This document shows, in pieces, positions 21,569 through 34,458 of a stretch of DNA of 64,000 nucleotides. The translations under genes were made by a program, and so were the position numbers. Under the pieces are notes generated by a model. It was not told the DNA's origin, made no database searches, and saw nothing but the letters and a program-made list of their open reading frames with translations. Origin of the DNA: Torreya grandis (Eukaryota > Streptophyta > Pinopsida > Cupressales > Taxaceae); contig JARHVA010003260.1 in NCBI GenBank assembly GCA_037957365.1, forward strand, positions 1,731,001-1,795,000. Direction: 5' to 3'. Within the stretch, counting starts at the first letter, position 1; the number at the start of each line of letters is the position of its first letter.

Positions 21569-23215
21569 ATGAATATACTCATTTGGATTGTTAGAGGCTT
21601 GGAATATCAGGATAGGAGACCCATCGTCAGACAATTTAGGAGTTATAAGGACAAACTTAATTTTCTTCTTTTACAATAAGTTAAATAAACCAGTGTTGGT
21701 CTTGATTTTATCTAAAATATGTGTGTCCTAATGTTATACAATTTTATACAACCCATACAATATGGAAAGGAGGATCATCTATTTTAATTAATGATAAATG
21801 GATTGATCATCTCAATGATCATGGTTTTTCACAATATCAAATTTTTTTTTGGATCGAGATTAAATACAATGAGCAGTAGTTTTGGATTTGCTTGGTGTAT
21901 GCTCCAAATGAATAAAAGGACATAATCGAGTTGTGGAATTGTATTGCTTCCAATTTGGATGACATTCCAATGGTAATTTGCAATGAATTTAGTATTATTG
22001 ATAAAATCAAGGACAAGTATGGTGGTATCCCCTTGAGTTGGAAGGGTACTGATTTTTTCGTCTAGTCTAAAATGAAGCTTATTCATAAATTTTATTATCC
22101 CTTATGCAAGAATAAAGTCAATATTAAAGGCATATGGTATAAAAGGTACAATAATCATGTTGGTAGAAATATAATTTATTTTATAGTTGATAGGTTTTAT
22201 GTTAATAAAGACTACTTTACAATACAACACATGGATGGTGAAAATCAAGTGAAAGTCTTACCGTTTACTATGTCAAACAATTATCCCATTGAAATTAATT
22301 TTGAATTGAGGACTCTTCAATAACATAAGGTGTAGGAGTGAAAAGTATTGTATAAGATTAATGTGTCTCACCTTATGGATAATGCATTCTTATAAAGACT
22401 TGGAACCTCTTGGAATTTAGTCAAAGTTATGTCTACCTCCTCATCCAACATTGATACTTAAAACTAGTGCATTGTTTTTAGTAATTTCTTTTTTATAACT
22501 TTTATTCAAGTTAGAGCTAAAATAAGGATGACATATCCTAGAGATACTCAAGAGCATCTTATAAATGTTGAAGGTAATCTTCAAAATGACCCTACTAATG
22601 ATAATTTTATTGCTAACTTGACTTAGTTTAAGCACTCTCATAGAATGGTCCAATAATACACTACTAATGATGCTCAATTTAGAGAAAGAATGACTTAACT
22701 TAAGCTACGCAATAAAGGGACTAAATACTTATTTATAATTCTTAAGGAAAAATATATTAGATAAAATATCAAAGCTATTGATATTTTGGGTGTAATATTT
22801 GAATTTATTAATGAGATTAAATATGGTTTCTTCTCATTTTAGTCTTCTCTATTCACTTTGGATGGGTCAAACAATAAAATTGAAAAAACTAAAAACATGT
22901 TCCCTAAAATTATCTAAAATATATTTTTTGTTGAGGCTGCCTCTATATATAGTGAGTTCTCACTTGATGAAACTTTTTTAGTTATTGAATCCTTAAAATA
23001 TGACAAGGCCTTGAGTTTTGATGGGCTTCTAGTTGATTTTTATAAGGTAAGCAAGGGATGGATTGGATTATAATGTCTAAATGTATATAAAGAGGCCATA
23101 CAAGTAAGCTATCTTGGTCCAGGTATCAACCATGGTGTTATCAAGTTAATCCCAAAATGAGGTGATTCCACTTAAATTAAAAACTGGAGACATGTTGTAT
23201 ACACCTAATATTTTT
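21569..23215 (+). pseudogene. L1-type LINE: endonuclease and start of RT, dead
   Basis: The start MNILIWIVRGLEYQDRRPIVRQF (21569) is the APE-endonuclease opening, normally WNxRG; the Asn is replaced by Ile. Further pieces are WKGGSSILINDKW, VYAPNE (21898), IPMVICNEFSIID (the GDFN box), DKYGGIPLSWKGTDFF, LDRFYV-like VDRFYVN and LPFTMSNNYPIEI (the SDHxP box, Asp lost). RT begins later with LSFDGLLVDFYK (about 23013), the PGxDGxxxxFYK box, then INHGVIKLIPK. The QEVK active-site Glu is a stop. Similarity ends near 23215, so the element is 3'-truncated or interrupted. It belongs to the same broad group as 1-2382. Confidence 0.8.
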
Positions 23216-23559
23216 CATTTTATCACTTTAATAATGCATTCTCTTGTAGGGGCTTATAGACACATCAATATGCCTAAGTGCACCTTAAAGGATGCACAAA
23301 GAATGGGATAGGATTGTTATGTGGTACTTTGCGAGAGATGTTTGTATACTATTATATGACACCATCACTACTATTCGTTTGACCTCATTTGAGTCTTTAT
23401 TTGTCTTATCTCTATGTCTATTTTTTGTCCAAATTTGATAGATTCTATATATATTAATTTATCAACCTGAATGATATAGTTTATTTCATATTTTTTCTTC
23501 CCTATAATATACCATATATCACCATACAGTTTTGAGTTTGTATTTTATCATTTGTACTA

Positions 23560-25735
23560 TATCGACCTAGCCAATACCATATTATTTCAATCAATACCTT
23601 ACAACTATATCAGTCTATATGATACCTTTGGATTAGAGTTCAAGGTTAGTTTTTGGTATTGGAGTCATATATATAGGGGTCATATTTCATTCCTATAAAA
23701 ATATATCACATCCATACACTATACTTGCACTCAAATTTCTTCCTTAAGGAGTATTTCGAAGACTTAGTGGCTTAGAACCTTATTTTGGAGGTCTTGTCTT
23801 ATGGTGTCATCAAATCTCAATAGAAGAGGTCTTTTGGAGTTCATAACTAAGGATGTATAGGTATTCATCCAACCATTTTATGGCCTTCAACCCACAAAAT
23901 CTTGAGTAAAGGGCCACTTGATCCAAAGGGGGAGATTGAATCATCAACGAGTCCATCCAAAGGTAAGTATTTATATCCTTACACTCTTCCTTTACTTAAT
24001 ATATTAGGCATTTTTTATTTCTTTGTGGATATATGTGTGTATTCTTGTTTAGGTTCTTCCTTATACCAAATAAACTAGTATAGATATAGGGTTTCTTAGG
24101 ATTTCAATTTATCACTTTAAGTTACATAGACCCCCATTTGGCTGACCATTGCACCTTACCTTCTTTACAATCACTTACTCATCATTTATTTTGCTTGCAC
24201 CTTTACAATCATTTACCTTATAACTATATCCTTATGTTCTAGGATTAGGATTTGGAACCCTTTACTTTTGACATTTGAGTTACATATTACCTTATGTTTG
24301 GTCTATGGATATCATAGGTCCTTAGCTCATCATCCAAGTATACGTATTCTCTATTGGTTTATCTTATTTGATTCATAGTCCATTTAGAGAAAGAGGATAG
24401 TTGCAGGTCATCCCATCCAATGCATACATTCTAGTGAACCCAATGTGAATATTATCCCACCTTCATTTAGATCATTTTCATGCTTATCCTTTAATAAACT
24501 TATGACATCTTCAAAACCATCATATATCTTTCAATTTGACTACATCAGCCAACCCAATACAATTCTCTTAGTTTAAGGAAATTATATCAGGCAACCTGAT
24601 ACAATTTCCTATTTGTCCACAACTATATTAGCCAACCAGATATAATTTTGTGTCTTCTACCAACTATATCATCTAACTCGATACAATTTTATCTTTGTTA
24701 AATGCATCGGCCAACCTAATATAGTTTTTTTATTGGTCTATCTTCAAAACTACATCATTTAAACCGATATAATTCTAAGTGTTTATTACCATTTTATCTT
24801 TTAAACTCTATTATCCAACCTGATATAGATCTGAGTGTTTTTTCTTTCATTGCATGTTCTATATTTTGATTTCATTCTAAATAATCATTATTTCTATTTT
24901 TATTGTTTATATTCCTATAATTATGTTCTAGTAGTTTTAAAGCACAAATGAGTTGTCATGTTAGGACAAGCATTCATCAGTTTTACTTGAGTCATGATGT
25001 GAGGGGTACTGTCACAATACTCAACCCATTAGACAACACTATATACATACTTTAGTTTCCATGTACCTTATGGTATATTAAAAATTCCTAGGGTTTTGTT
25101 TTTCAATCTATAGAAAACTTTTCATTTGTTTGATTTTTTGGTACACCAATTAGAGGTTAACCCCAGGAAGTTATTATCAATGTACCTCAAAGACAAGATT
25201 GTGTAGTTATGAGACAATAGAATCCTTCATAGTTAGTGACATTTGGGCCTTGTTTACTTTTTACATTTAATATCAGTGTATTTAAGAGCCTACAAAGAAA
25301 CTATACCTTGATTAGTTATATCTCTCTGTGTTTATATGTTACGAATTATTTATTATCATCTTATTTATTTTTTAGACTATATCTACCAACTTGATACCAT
25401 TGTTTGTGTGAAAACTACATCGACCAGCCCAATACAATGTTTTGTGACTTCCAAACTCATTATCCAGGCCAATATCATTCAACTTTATCAGTCTATCTCC
25501 AACTATATTGGCATGTCTGATACAACTATATGTGTCTTTCCAACCACATTAACTAGCCTAATATAATTTATCTCTGTCAATAAATTTTCAACTACATCAA
25601 CCAACCTAATACACATTAATTATACTATTTTTTATGTCAAGCTACATCATCCATCGAGATATAGTTTTTTTTATCATTCATGTGAAATAAACTACATCCG
25701 CTAGAGAGATACAGTTGATCCTTTATCTTTGGCAA
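23560..25735 (+). repeat. Dispersed 27-bp hairpin-like repeats, upstream clusters
   Basis: About 17 copies of a unit close to AACTAYATC-RGCCAACCT-GATAYARTT occur at about 23563, 23606, 24539-24830 (seven copies) and 25374-25715 (eight copies). Spacing inside clusters is about 37-56 bases. The ends AACTATATC and GATATAGTT are inverted repeats around a GGCCAACCT-like loop. Some copies translate as T-T-I-S-A-N-L-I-Q-F, so they may be a decayed coding repeat. The rest of 23216-25800 shows no gene; a weak TATA-like CATATATATAGGGG lies near 23667. Confidence 0.65.
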
Positions 25736-25809
25736 TAGAATATATCTTAGACCAATTCAAAGAGAAAACTCACCAGAATATTTAATGATTTAATAACAAT
25801 CATAATGTT

Positions 25810-27130
25810 ATGGAACTAACCAAACCGAATAAATATTCCAAAAATATCTACATGCCTTATAACTTTGCCATGACTCAAGACCAAATTATAGGAAATTTTA
25901 ATATGGATTCCACTAGATGCAAAATCTATGAACTATATAACAACCTTAAAAACAATAGACAAGGTCACCTACGCCAAGACCATGATGTTGAAGAGTAATG
26001 TAGCATAAAGTATATATATGAAATGAAAATATTTCTCCAAGAGGATCTTGAGCATATGGGTAAGAACCCTATGATTGTCTATCACATCATGATGATCACA
26101 TGGAATGTCCTCCTTCCCCCAATCACAAATTTTATACACGGCTTGGGAAAAATAAATTTGTGACTTCACTATTTCCTTCCTCATCCACCATGCTTTGTAT
26201 AGTTATTAACATGGTGGGTCTTTATTTCAATGGGCATACCGAAATTACTCACATTAATACCAATTTTAACACCATGTCTAGTGCATCCCAACAATCTACT
26301 CAAGCATCTACTTCCTATCAAAATACTCTTTATCCTAATAAAATTATCCTATAAGCAATGAGTCAAATGGCTAACATTCAAGCTAACAATAATTCTCAAA
26401 TGATGAAAATACAAAACCAACTTTTTTAAATGAAAAATTGACCTTAATAGCTTTAGTGTGGAATTCAAAATCAAAATTATCCCCTCTCCCCTTAGAGACA
26501 CTCTTGGTAATCTCATTCTACAACCCTTACTTTGTAGCAAATCTATCAAACACCTTCAAAACGAACCCTTATTACCTTAAATTTTAGAAATTGACATAGG
26601 TGGTATCACTCCTATGATCTTATATAATGGATCCACCAATCATGACTAGCATTTGAAGGCCTTTAGTAATCTTTATAAATATTGGCTTAAACTCAACCCA
26701 TTTGTAGCTAAAAAACTAATCATAAAAACAATTTATGGTGATGATTTAGAATGGTACAACCAACTAATGTCCAACTCCATCTCTAGCTTGGAATACATAG
26801 TTAATGTATTGGTCTAAGGGTTTCAATCAAGTGATTTACCTAAAAATATCTTAGCTCACTTTTTCAATTGCAAACAAGTAGAAAATGAGAGTGCCCAACA
26901 TTTATCAAATGTTGGAAAGCTTTAGCCAACAAAGCTGAGCACAATATGACAAAAGAAAAACCTTTTCAACATTTTAAGTATTTCACTAAATGCCAAGTTA
27001 TAATACAATGTTAGGGATCTTTCTCCACAATCATTGGAGGAAATCCTTGATCAAGATAAATTTCAAGATTACCTTTTAAGATAATTCAAATCTTTCCAAC
27101 CCAAGCTTGGTACTTGAATGCTTATGAAAT
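25810..27130 (+). pseudogene. Ty3/gypsy gag relic (second element)
   Basis: The best part is about 26480-27000. It reads IPSPLRDTLGN, KSIKHLQNEPLLP, IGGITPMILYNGSTNHDWHL, KAFSNLYKYWLKLNPFVAKK, GDDLEWYNQLMSNSISSLEY and ILAHFFNCKQVENESAQHLS. This is the Retrotrans_gag layout (YDGSxDPxxHLxxF, then WYxxL, then FxxxF...QxxxESxxxF). The protein would form the virus-like particle. Stops (for example after NHD and in LVQGF) and frame changes are frequent. The part from 25810 (MTQDQIIGNF...) may be its N-terminus. Confidence 0.6.
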
Positions 27131-27887
27131 ATAAAAATATTAATAATAAATATGATGGTGTCTTTAATATTTATGATTATAAGAGAACCATCAATGCTAG
27201 TTTTCTAAGAAGCCACAATTAAGTCTCTCTCCCCACCTATTAAGGTAATTCCCGTCTAGCATCCTCCTCCCTCATAAAATAAGAATTTTCAAATCCATCA
27301 ACCTCTTTCCCTCATTGAGATTAGAAAATTTCATCACATACCCTCACCTAGAGATTTTGACCCTTCTCATCCCAATCCTCATTGGTATGATCCTAAAAAA
27401 AATGGTTTCATTCCAATTGATGTTATTCTAATGAGACTTGTAATCAAATTAAACACCTATATTTTGAATTCTAACCTGATGCAATCTTTTATCATGATGC
27501 CATGATTAGAGAATGTCACCAAGCCTATGATAAGGTAGCCAAGGCTCATGAATCCAAGGTCAAACATGAATAATTTCACCAATCCAATGCTCACCTTACC
27601 ATTTATTCCAAACCATACTCCAAATTAACAAGCTAACATTCAAAATCAAACCCCTTCCCAACTAGATACTAATATGGTTGAAGCCATGGTTAACCCTCAT
27701 TCTTTTAATGATGATGAAAAGTTGGTTAACATGAACAACATGAATCATGTTATTTCCTACAATGATCCTTATCCCATTAAACCTCATATTCATTATCCAA
27801 TTTTTATAACAATGTAGGATGATACCCCACATCATTTTTCAGCCATTAGATCTAAATAAATTATTCCTTATGTGATTTTTGATAGCC

Positions 27888-28250
27888 CAACTGTATCGGC
27901 TAACCTGATACAATTCCTTTCTTTCACAACTATATCAACCAACCTAGTATATTTTTTTATCCAACCACATCATTATATATTGCATTATCCAACTTGATAT
28001 AGTATTTTATCTCTAAATTAGGTCCAACTACCTTGGCCAACCTGATACAGTCTATTTCTTTGACTAGTTTTATTTCAACTATACCGACCAACTAGGTCTA
28101 GTCTATTATTGTATCCAATGTTGATTATTCTATATCATCTAGGCCTCTATAGTCTATCTCTAATTTTTTTGTGTTTCCAACTACATATTTTGGGCCAATA
28201 CAACTAGCTTAGCCTTCCTCAACTATATCAGTCAAGCTGAGACCACATAC
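27888..28250 (+). repeat. Hairpin-like 27-bp repeats between gag and protease
   Basis: Eight copies of the AACTATATC...CCAACCTGATACAATT unit begin near 27888, 27930, 27975, 28028, 28075, 28117, 28177 and 28219. The first two are 39 bases apart in one frame (TVSANLIQFLSFT then TISTNLVYF). This supports an origin as a 13-14 residue repeat in a Ty3 polyprotein, between gag and protease. Confidence 0.65.
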
Positions 28251-28599
28251 TTCAATTCCAAATCAGACTCAATTAGGTTCAACTTTTTATACAATTAATC
28301 TACTTCAAAATTTGGTACCTATTCTACAGTCCTATCCAACTCACATTACCTTTGATGAGTGGGATCCCATAAAATAAATTTATAGGATCCCATCTCAAAT
28401 CATTTTCCTTAAGCTCATGATGACTTCCTCATGACATTGAAACCATCTTATGAAACTTTTGTTCAATATGAACATTCCTTGACCACCACCTATGGGGCAA
28501 GAATATACCTTTCCCAAGTTTTATGAAATAATATTGTAGTAATGTGAAGATATAATTATCCATGTCAATCAAACTATGGATACATATCTTCATTAAATT

Positions 28600-29045
28600 T
28601 TCCTATTACATTTATGATTCCTGACAAAATATTACTTCATGCAGATGACTTTCCTTTCTTTATTAGCATCCAAGTTAGTGACATTAAATTCAAGTGAGCC
28701 TTGATAGATGAAGGTTCTTGCACTTATGTCACTTTGTTAGAATTCATTAAAACCTTAGGATATTTTTTATGAAGCCTTAAGTCTACCCATAGCATGTGTT
28801 AAGGATATGACCTAATAAAAATTCCTCCATTAGGTTGTGTTTGGATTCATGTCATAACACCACCTATTAAATTTAGAGGTAGGGTCATGATATTAAATTT
28901 ATATCTATATTAAAACATTTTTCTTGGCCACCCTTGGACTCATTGTATGAGGGTTGTAGCCTCTTCCACGTCCCAATGCATAAAGTTTCCTTATAAGTGT
29001 GGTATTTACAAGATACAAGGTGATACCATCCCAAAAATTTAGTGT
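28600..29045 (+). pseudogene. Ty3 retropepsin remnant (second element)
   Basis: The translation gives ADDFPFFISIQVSDIKFK, ALIDEGSCTYVTLLEFIKTLG (active-site loop with D-E-G-S), then IPPLGCVWIHVITPPIKFRG, NIFLGHPWTHCMRVVASSTS and KCGIYKIQGD. The order IDxGSSxN, then LGxPWIH, then ASTxHQxxKF is that of plant Ty3 proteases of the Athila/Tat type. An in-frame stop (K*ALIDEG) and further stops downstream make it inactive. No RT was recognised after it. Confidence 0.65.
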
Positions 29046-29994
29046 CTATAAAATCACAACACTTGAACCTTTACCTATCATACCATTCTATTTGTATTAA
29101 TGATTTAATTATCCCATCAACTCAAACGTAGTTTATGGTGGTCATGTTGAACTTATGGGTAACATTCCAACTAACCTCCTTGATTTCAACAATGACAATC
29201 CTAATGATATTAGTTTGAAAATTAAAACATCAAACCTTCCCTCTAGCTTCATTGCTTAGTTTCCTTCCACCTTGCAACCTCATTCTCGCAAGAATCCAAC
29301 CTTCAAGTTTCTCACTTTGGTGGTCATTCCTAAGAAGCCTCATTCCCATCAAACTTATAATTACATAGTGGTTGAATCCCTTAACATATAGCTCACCACT
29401 CTTAATTACAATGATGGTTACACCTTAGATGACACATACTTGTTTGGTTATGCCCAAGCCAAGGATGCATAAATTCTCTATTACCATCTCCCTTCAACAC
29501 TCTCACGAGTAACATTTATATTATTTTATCATTAAATTAATTTATATAATTAAATTTATCTCTCTCTCTCCATGACTTGCCTGGCTTCATTCATTTTTTG
29601 AGTAATGTTGACAAGTCTAATAAGGAACCAATTCTACCTTCTACTTCACTTGTAATTCCTACTATTTTCTAGCCTATTTTGAGCATGATTAATGACAAAG
29701 CTATGACCAGACCCTATTGATTTTCTATATATTCTAATCCATCGAGTTCACTTCCTCCATAAATTTCTCACATGAAGGATGTCTCCTAAAGAAACATAAA
29801 CACTGTACTATTATTTTATAACATCTATGGTCAATCACAACACTAATGTCAAGCTTATCAAAGATATCTAAAGAATCAAAATCAAATTCCTCACTCAACC
29901 AATCTATGCCCTGATAGTGATGATTTTTTGATGAGATTATAGACAAATCCAAATATATTCCTCCACACATATTGGATGTGGCACCATGCCCACT

Positions 29995-30440
29995 TGCCCT
30001 AGAAGAAGAAATATTATGCGATTTTCATAAGGCCTTTGGTCATTCAACTCATTAGTGTAGAGCTTATCAATGATTCTTAACACAATAAAAACTGAAAGGC
30101 CTAAATTCTACCATGGATAGATCACCATGGTATTGTAATCTTCGGTGCTCTTGTTATTTTCATGGGCCTAGTACACATTATTTGACTATTGAGCTCTTTG
30201 GTAGTATCTTGATGCACTTCATCTCAAGGCAACTAATTTTCATAATACACTTAACATGGCACCTCCAAAGATTATCCCTGATTATATCCCCAAATAAGGA
30301 GAGGTGTACTATGTTTGGCATCAGTGTTCCACACATCATATAGATAAATGCAAAGCCATCCAATAGCATTTCAAAGACTTTATGAGGCCCCCACCTGAGA
30401 ATTCTTGGCAACATTCACATGGTCCACCTAATATGGAGGA
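29995..30440 (+). pseudogene. Zinc-knuckle-like segment of Ty3 type (weak)
   Basis: Three imperfect knuckles can be read: CDFHKAFGHSTH*CRAYQ (about 30019), CSCYFHGPSTHYL (about 30149) and YYVWHQCSTHHIDKCKAIQ (about 30307). All follow a C-x-x-H-x4-GH-x4-C-like pattern found in some plant Ty3 polyproteins. They lie in different frames and are separated by stops. The segment follows the protease remnant, so it may be a rearranged piece or belong to a further copy. Confidence 0.35.
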
Positions 30441-32790
30441 GTAGTCTACCTTACAACCAAAATCACCCCTTAGGCCATAATATATGTGTCCCATAGCATC
30501 ACATATTCCCCACATTGATTAATATTATCAAGAGGCCCAATGCCCTCCTCTTAGTGCACCTAATTTTTCTTTAGATATCGTTCACTGAGCAATCTTAACA
30601 TAACTATAAAAAAGGGTAGAAGATACCATGGTCTAGGAAAGATATCAATTGTAATGAGATTTAATAGATATTATTGAGGATGTATGCCAAGATATTTCAT
30701 GTCACTTGTGAGTAGATATTTATCTTATATAATTTAATTCACAATGTTACATGATTATATTTCATATTATTATTTTTAGCATATGTGGTGCTCCCTATTT
30801 TTATCTTTATTATATCATAATCTATTATATATTTGCATTTTCATTTTCTTCATATATTTCACATTTTCCAGTCAGCCTTAGTCTCCTCATGATTCTTTGG
30901 TATCTTTTTATATTCCCCCTCTTTTGGGATGATTGCTATTATCAATTCCTGTGTTAGACCCTATGTAGGTTAGTATGTCTTCTCTAGTGACATGATTACC
31001 ATCTTTCATAGTGTTTCCCATTCTTTTGGTTTTTTTTTCGTGATTTGACTTACATTACCATGTACTTACATATCCCTCTTTTAGCCTAGTCACATCTAAA
31101 GTAAAACTCTCCCTTATTATGGTTAACTACTAGCATATCCTCATTATATCACTTTTTCAAATGGAAATATATTCCAAGATCTCCATCTTTCCCTCTTCTT
31201 TCACATGAGGCACACTTACGTCAGTTTCAATATTTTTGTCTTCCCTATGGTGCAAGCCCAAGAGTCTTTAGGCACCATGGTCCTTAGGTTTTCTTCTATA
31301 ATAGTTAGGTGTAAAATCTCTTGTGAGTCATATTTATCACCTATTGTTGGTTTTTCCAAATCCATATGGAGAAGGAAAACATAAAAATACAAAATAGTTA
31401 AAATCCAAATCATAATAAAATGAAATGTTAAAAGGCAAATTATATCTTAAAAGTCAAATCACACCAAAAATGTTATTTTTTTGGCACATATCCTATTTTA
31501 GTCGAATCTCAAACTCCATAATTGGCCTCATAGTAGAGTTTAAGTCAATTCATATGTGTCAGGCTAGTAGAGTAGGATATGAGGTCTCATTTCATCATTT
31601 CATATCTCTATATTCCTTTAGTGCCACCTATATTCTCACATAAGTACATAATCTTCATGTTAGACTGATGACTCTATAAGGGGTCCTGAGAATTAGGTAA
31701 CATGTTGTGGGTAGGTAATATCCTTTTGTTTTTCATGCATACATCCTTTCATGGGATGATCTATACACTTCACTTTTTTTCCCAAACTTACACTTTACAA
31801 GTGGGGTTCTCTAAGTACTTGATGTCGATAGTTTTTAACCTTATCCACTTGATTAGAGTGTCTTGTCTCCACTAAGTATGTATACTAGTAACTTGAATAC
31901 TTATTTCTCCATCTCATATTTTTTTATATCTCTTTGATGGATATCACTTTTAACTGACCACATCCATCTTCTTTACATTCCCATTTTCTATCTATTTACT
32001 TCATATTTGACTTCTAACTTCCATTTATACCAACTCTTGGCTTTTTAGTTTGTGAGTTGCATTATAATACATTTGGGAATACAACCCAACCTTCCTTACA
32101 TATTCTATCACTATTCATATCCACACCCTTTCTATCATCATAGTTATATTTGTATATGGTTGTGTTTTCCTACATCTTGATTTAGTACAAGCATTGATTT
32201 TGAGTTTTCACTCAATGAAGTCTTTTGTTAATTTTAATATGTACTTATTTTATTGTAATATTTTCTTATCTTAAATTGTATGCACTTTATAATAATTTTC
32301 ATTTTTCATAATATTTGATTCAAGGTAACTTTACTTGTCTTACAATTAGATGACATTTTCAGACATTTCTTACAAATCCTGATTTGATTATTTTTTATAT
32401 TTTCTTACATTGGATATTTTTTTTTTACAATTATTTTTAGCATTTTATGATTAGATTTGTCTTAAAATTTGATGTGGTTTATAAATTTTTACTTGTAAAG
32501 ATTTACATATCTTATGTTTTCTTTTAAGGTTTTCACCTTACATACATTTGGTGTGTTTTTCATTAATTTTATTTTTCTCTTTTTTATATTTTTGTGAATT
32601 TATTTTTCCATCTACTTATTTGAGATATAATTTTTCTTAGTTTTTGTTCTTTTTAACCATGCATTTGCTAGAAAATAATAAAACATACATCACAATTCAT
32701 ATCATATGATGATATTAAAAACATAATGTGTGTTAGAAAGAAAACAACTCATACATCATTTATACACAGGTACATAAAAATAAATCAAAC
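30441..32790. other. AT-rich stretch without recognised features
   Basis: No coding frame with a recognisable domain, no RNA gene and no clear repeat boundary was seen. It may contain the 3' LTR of the preceding Ty3 relic, but no partner LTR was found. Confidence 0.4.
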
Positions 32791-32816
32791 GTATGTATGT
32801 ATGTATGTATGTATGT
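32791..32816. repeat. (GTAT)n microsatellite at left edge of LTR array
   Basis: Six and a half GTAT units directly abut the first bases of the tandem LTR array. Confidence 0.95.
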
Positions 32817-32819
32817 TTT

Positions 32820-34458
32820 CAAATCAATAGTATTCTTTAAAAATATATTTTAATAATATGTCAATTTCCAAAATTTATTATAATAAAATTGACTTTTAAT
32901 CGGAATGTAAAATGGTCTGAACAATTCTGAATATGAGTGTTTTGTAAACTCATATAGATTTATTGTTCAGATAAAACATTTAATTCATGTTTTTATTTAT
33001 TCAAATAGTCCCTTAATTAATTTTTCATGATTTAATTCTATATATCAATAATAATTTAAAATGATATACTATCAAAAAACTAAAATAAATAGAGACCAGA
33101 GATTGTTTACGGGGTTAACCAATTGGCTACGTCCCTTCGTTCATTCAAACCATTCCATTATAAATAAGATGCAAATAAAATGATTAAAACTTACATCTTT
33201 GAATAACTTGCAATTGGTTGATCAACCTCTAAAGAACTTTGATCACAAATCACAGACATCCTTTGTTTTCAAAATGATCACCTGCAAATATATATCTTTG
33301 AAATAGAAAATTTCTCTCTTAAAGGAGGAAAAACACTCTCAAAAAAAGTTTATAAACTACCTTTTGATTTTCACAAATCCCTCTCTATAATTTACACAGA
33401 TTAAAAATATATTCTGCAATAGGTAAAATGACCTCAACTAGGCTATTCCAAAATTATGCCCCTATACAAAAAATACAATATGTATTTCCTCTGTTCTTTG
33501 TCTTAAAATTATCATCCAAAATATAAAATAAAATAATATTGTTTATAGGTAATGTTGGCTAACAATCTCAACTTTGCCCTAAAGTACGCTAAACTCCCAT
33601 AATAAATTGCATGCAAATTAACTGAATAAAATCCCACATTTGGTGGGTGGTTTGAATGCCATGCTTAATTTAACAAAACACTTGCATATAAATAATATAG
33701 TCCACATTACCATTATATTCCCACCGAACTACCAATGCCAAAGTCGAGTGGAGTAAATGGTGGATAATAATGATAAAGCATGCATGGTAGAAATATAGGG
33801 ATAAAGATATTAAAACATCTCCATAACATATTCCACCAACTGTATAACCCTTTTAAATGTAAGTGGGTGATCCACATGGGAATAAAAGGTGGACAAAGGA
33901 TTTTAGCATGCATGTAATTGTTTAACAAAACATCTCCATGCAAAACAAATTCCATAACAACTTTCCATGCTCCCATCCAAAGAACATTCCACATGGGGAA
34001 AGGTAAAAGGTGGGAGATAAAGTTAATTTTGGACATTAGTTTAAAACACATATCTCCCAAATAACACCACTTCCCACCAACCGCCAACCACACTAAAGTG
34101 GGTATCCACGTGGGAAAAAAGTAAGCATGGAATAAAGTGGTTTTATTATTATTATTATTTAAATAATATCCCATGTTATTTTTAAAACATATCCCATGGT
34201 CTTTTTTTTTTAAACCCATCTACGTGGAAGTAAAGGTGGGGATAATTTATTTTTGGGGCTTGGTTTTGAAAATAAAATATCTATGGTATATTAAAACCAT
34301 ATTGAATAGGATATTTAAATTAAATTTGGATTTAATTTTTAATATATTTCATGGTTAATAAAAAACTATTAATAATAGGATATTCTTAATATTTTGAAAA
34401 TGGAGGAATTATGGTAGGAATAAATATTTTCTGAACCATAAAAAAATCCTCTAGATCA
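32820..34458 (-). repeat. Array LTR 1 (left end clipped)
   Basis: About 1639 bp. Four diverged sub-repeats with cores CCACATGG (33872, 33989), CCACGTGG (34106) and CTACGTGG (34220) are 114-117 bases apart. Bases 33799-34150 are identical to 42009-42360 in LTR 3. The right end is CTAGATCA (34451-34458). Confidence 0.8.

Noticed and set aside
23560..28250. CRISPR array
   Set aside because: The repeats are diverged, irregularly spaced and partly coding-like, and the window is plant nuclear DNA.
33713..34219. 168-codon minus frame, and its copies at 41998-42303 and 51726-51947
   Set aside because: They lie inside array LTRs, contain no known domain, and match between copies because the DNA is repeated. 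The longest exists only through small indels.
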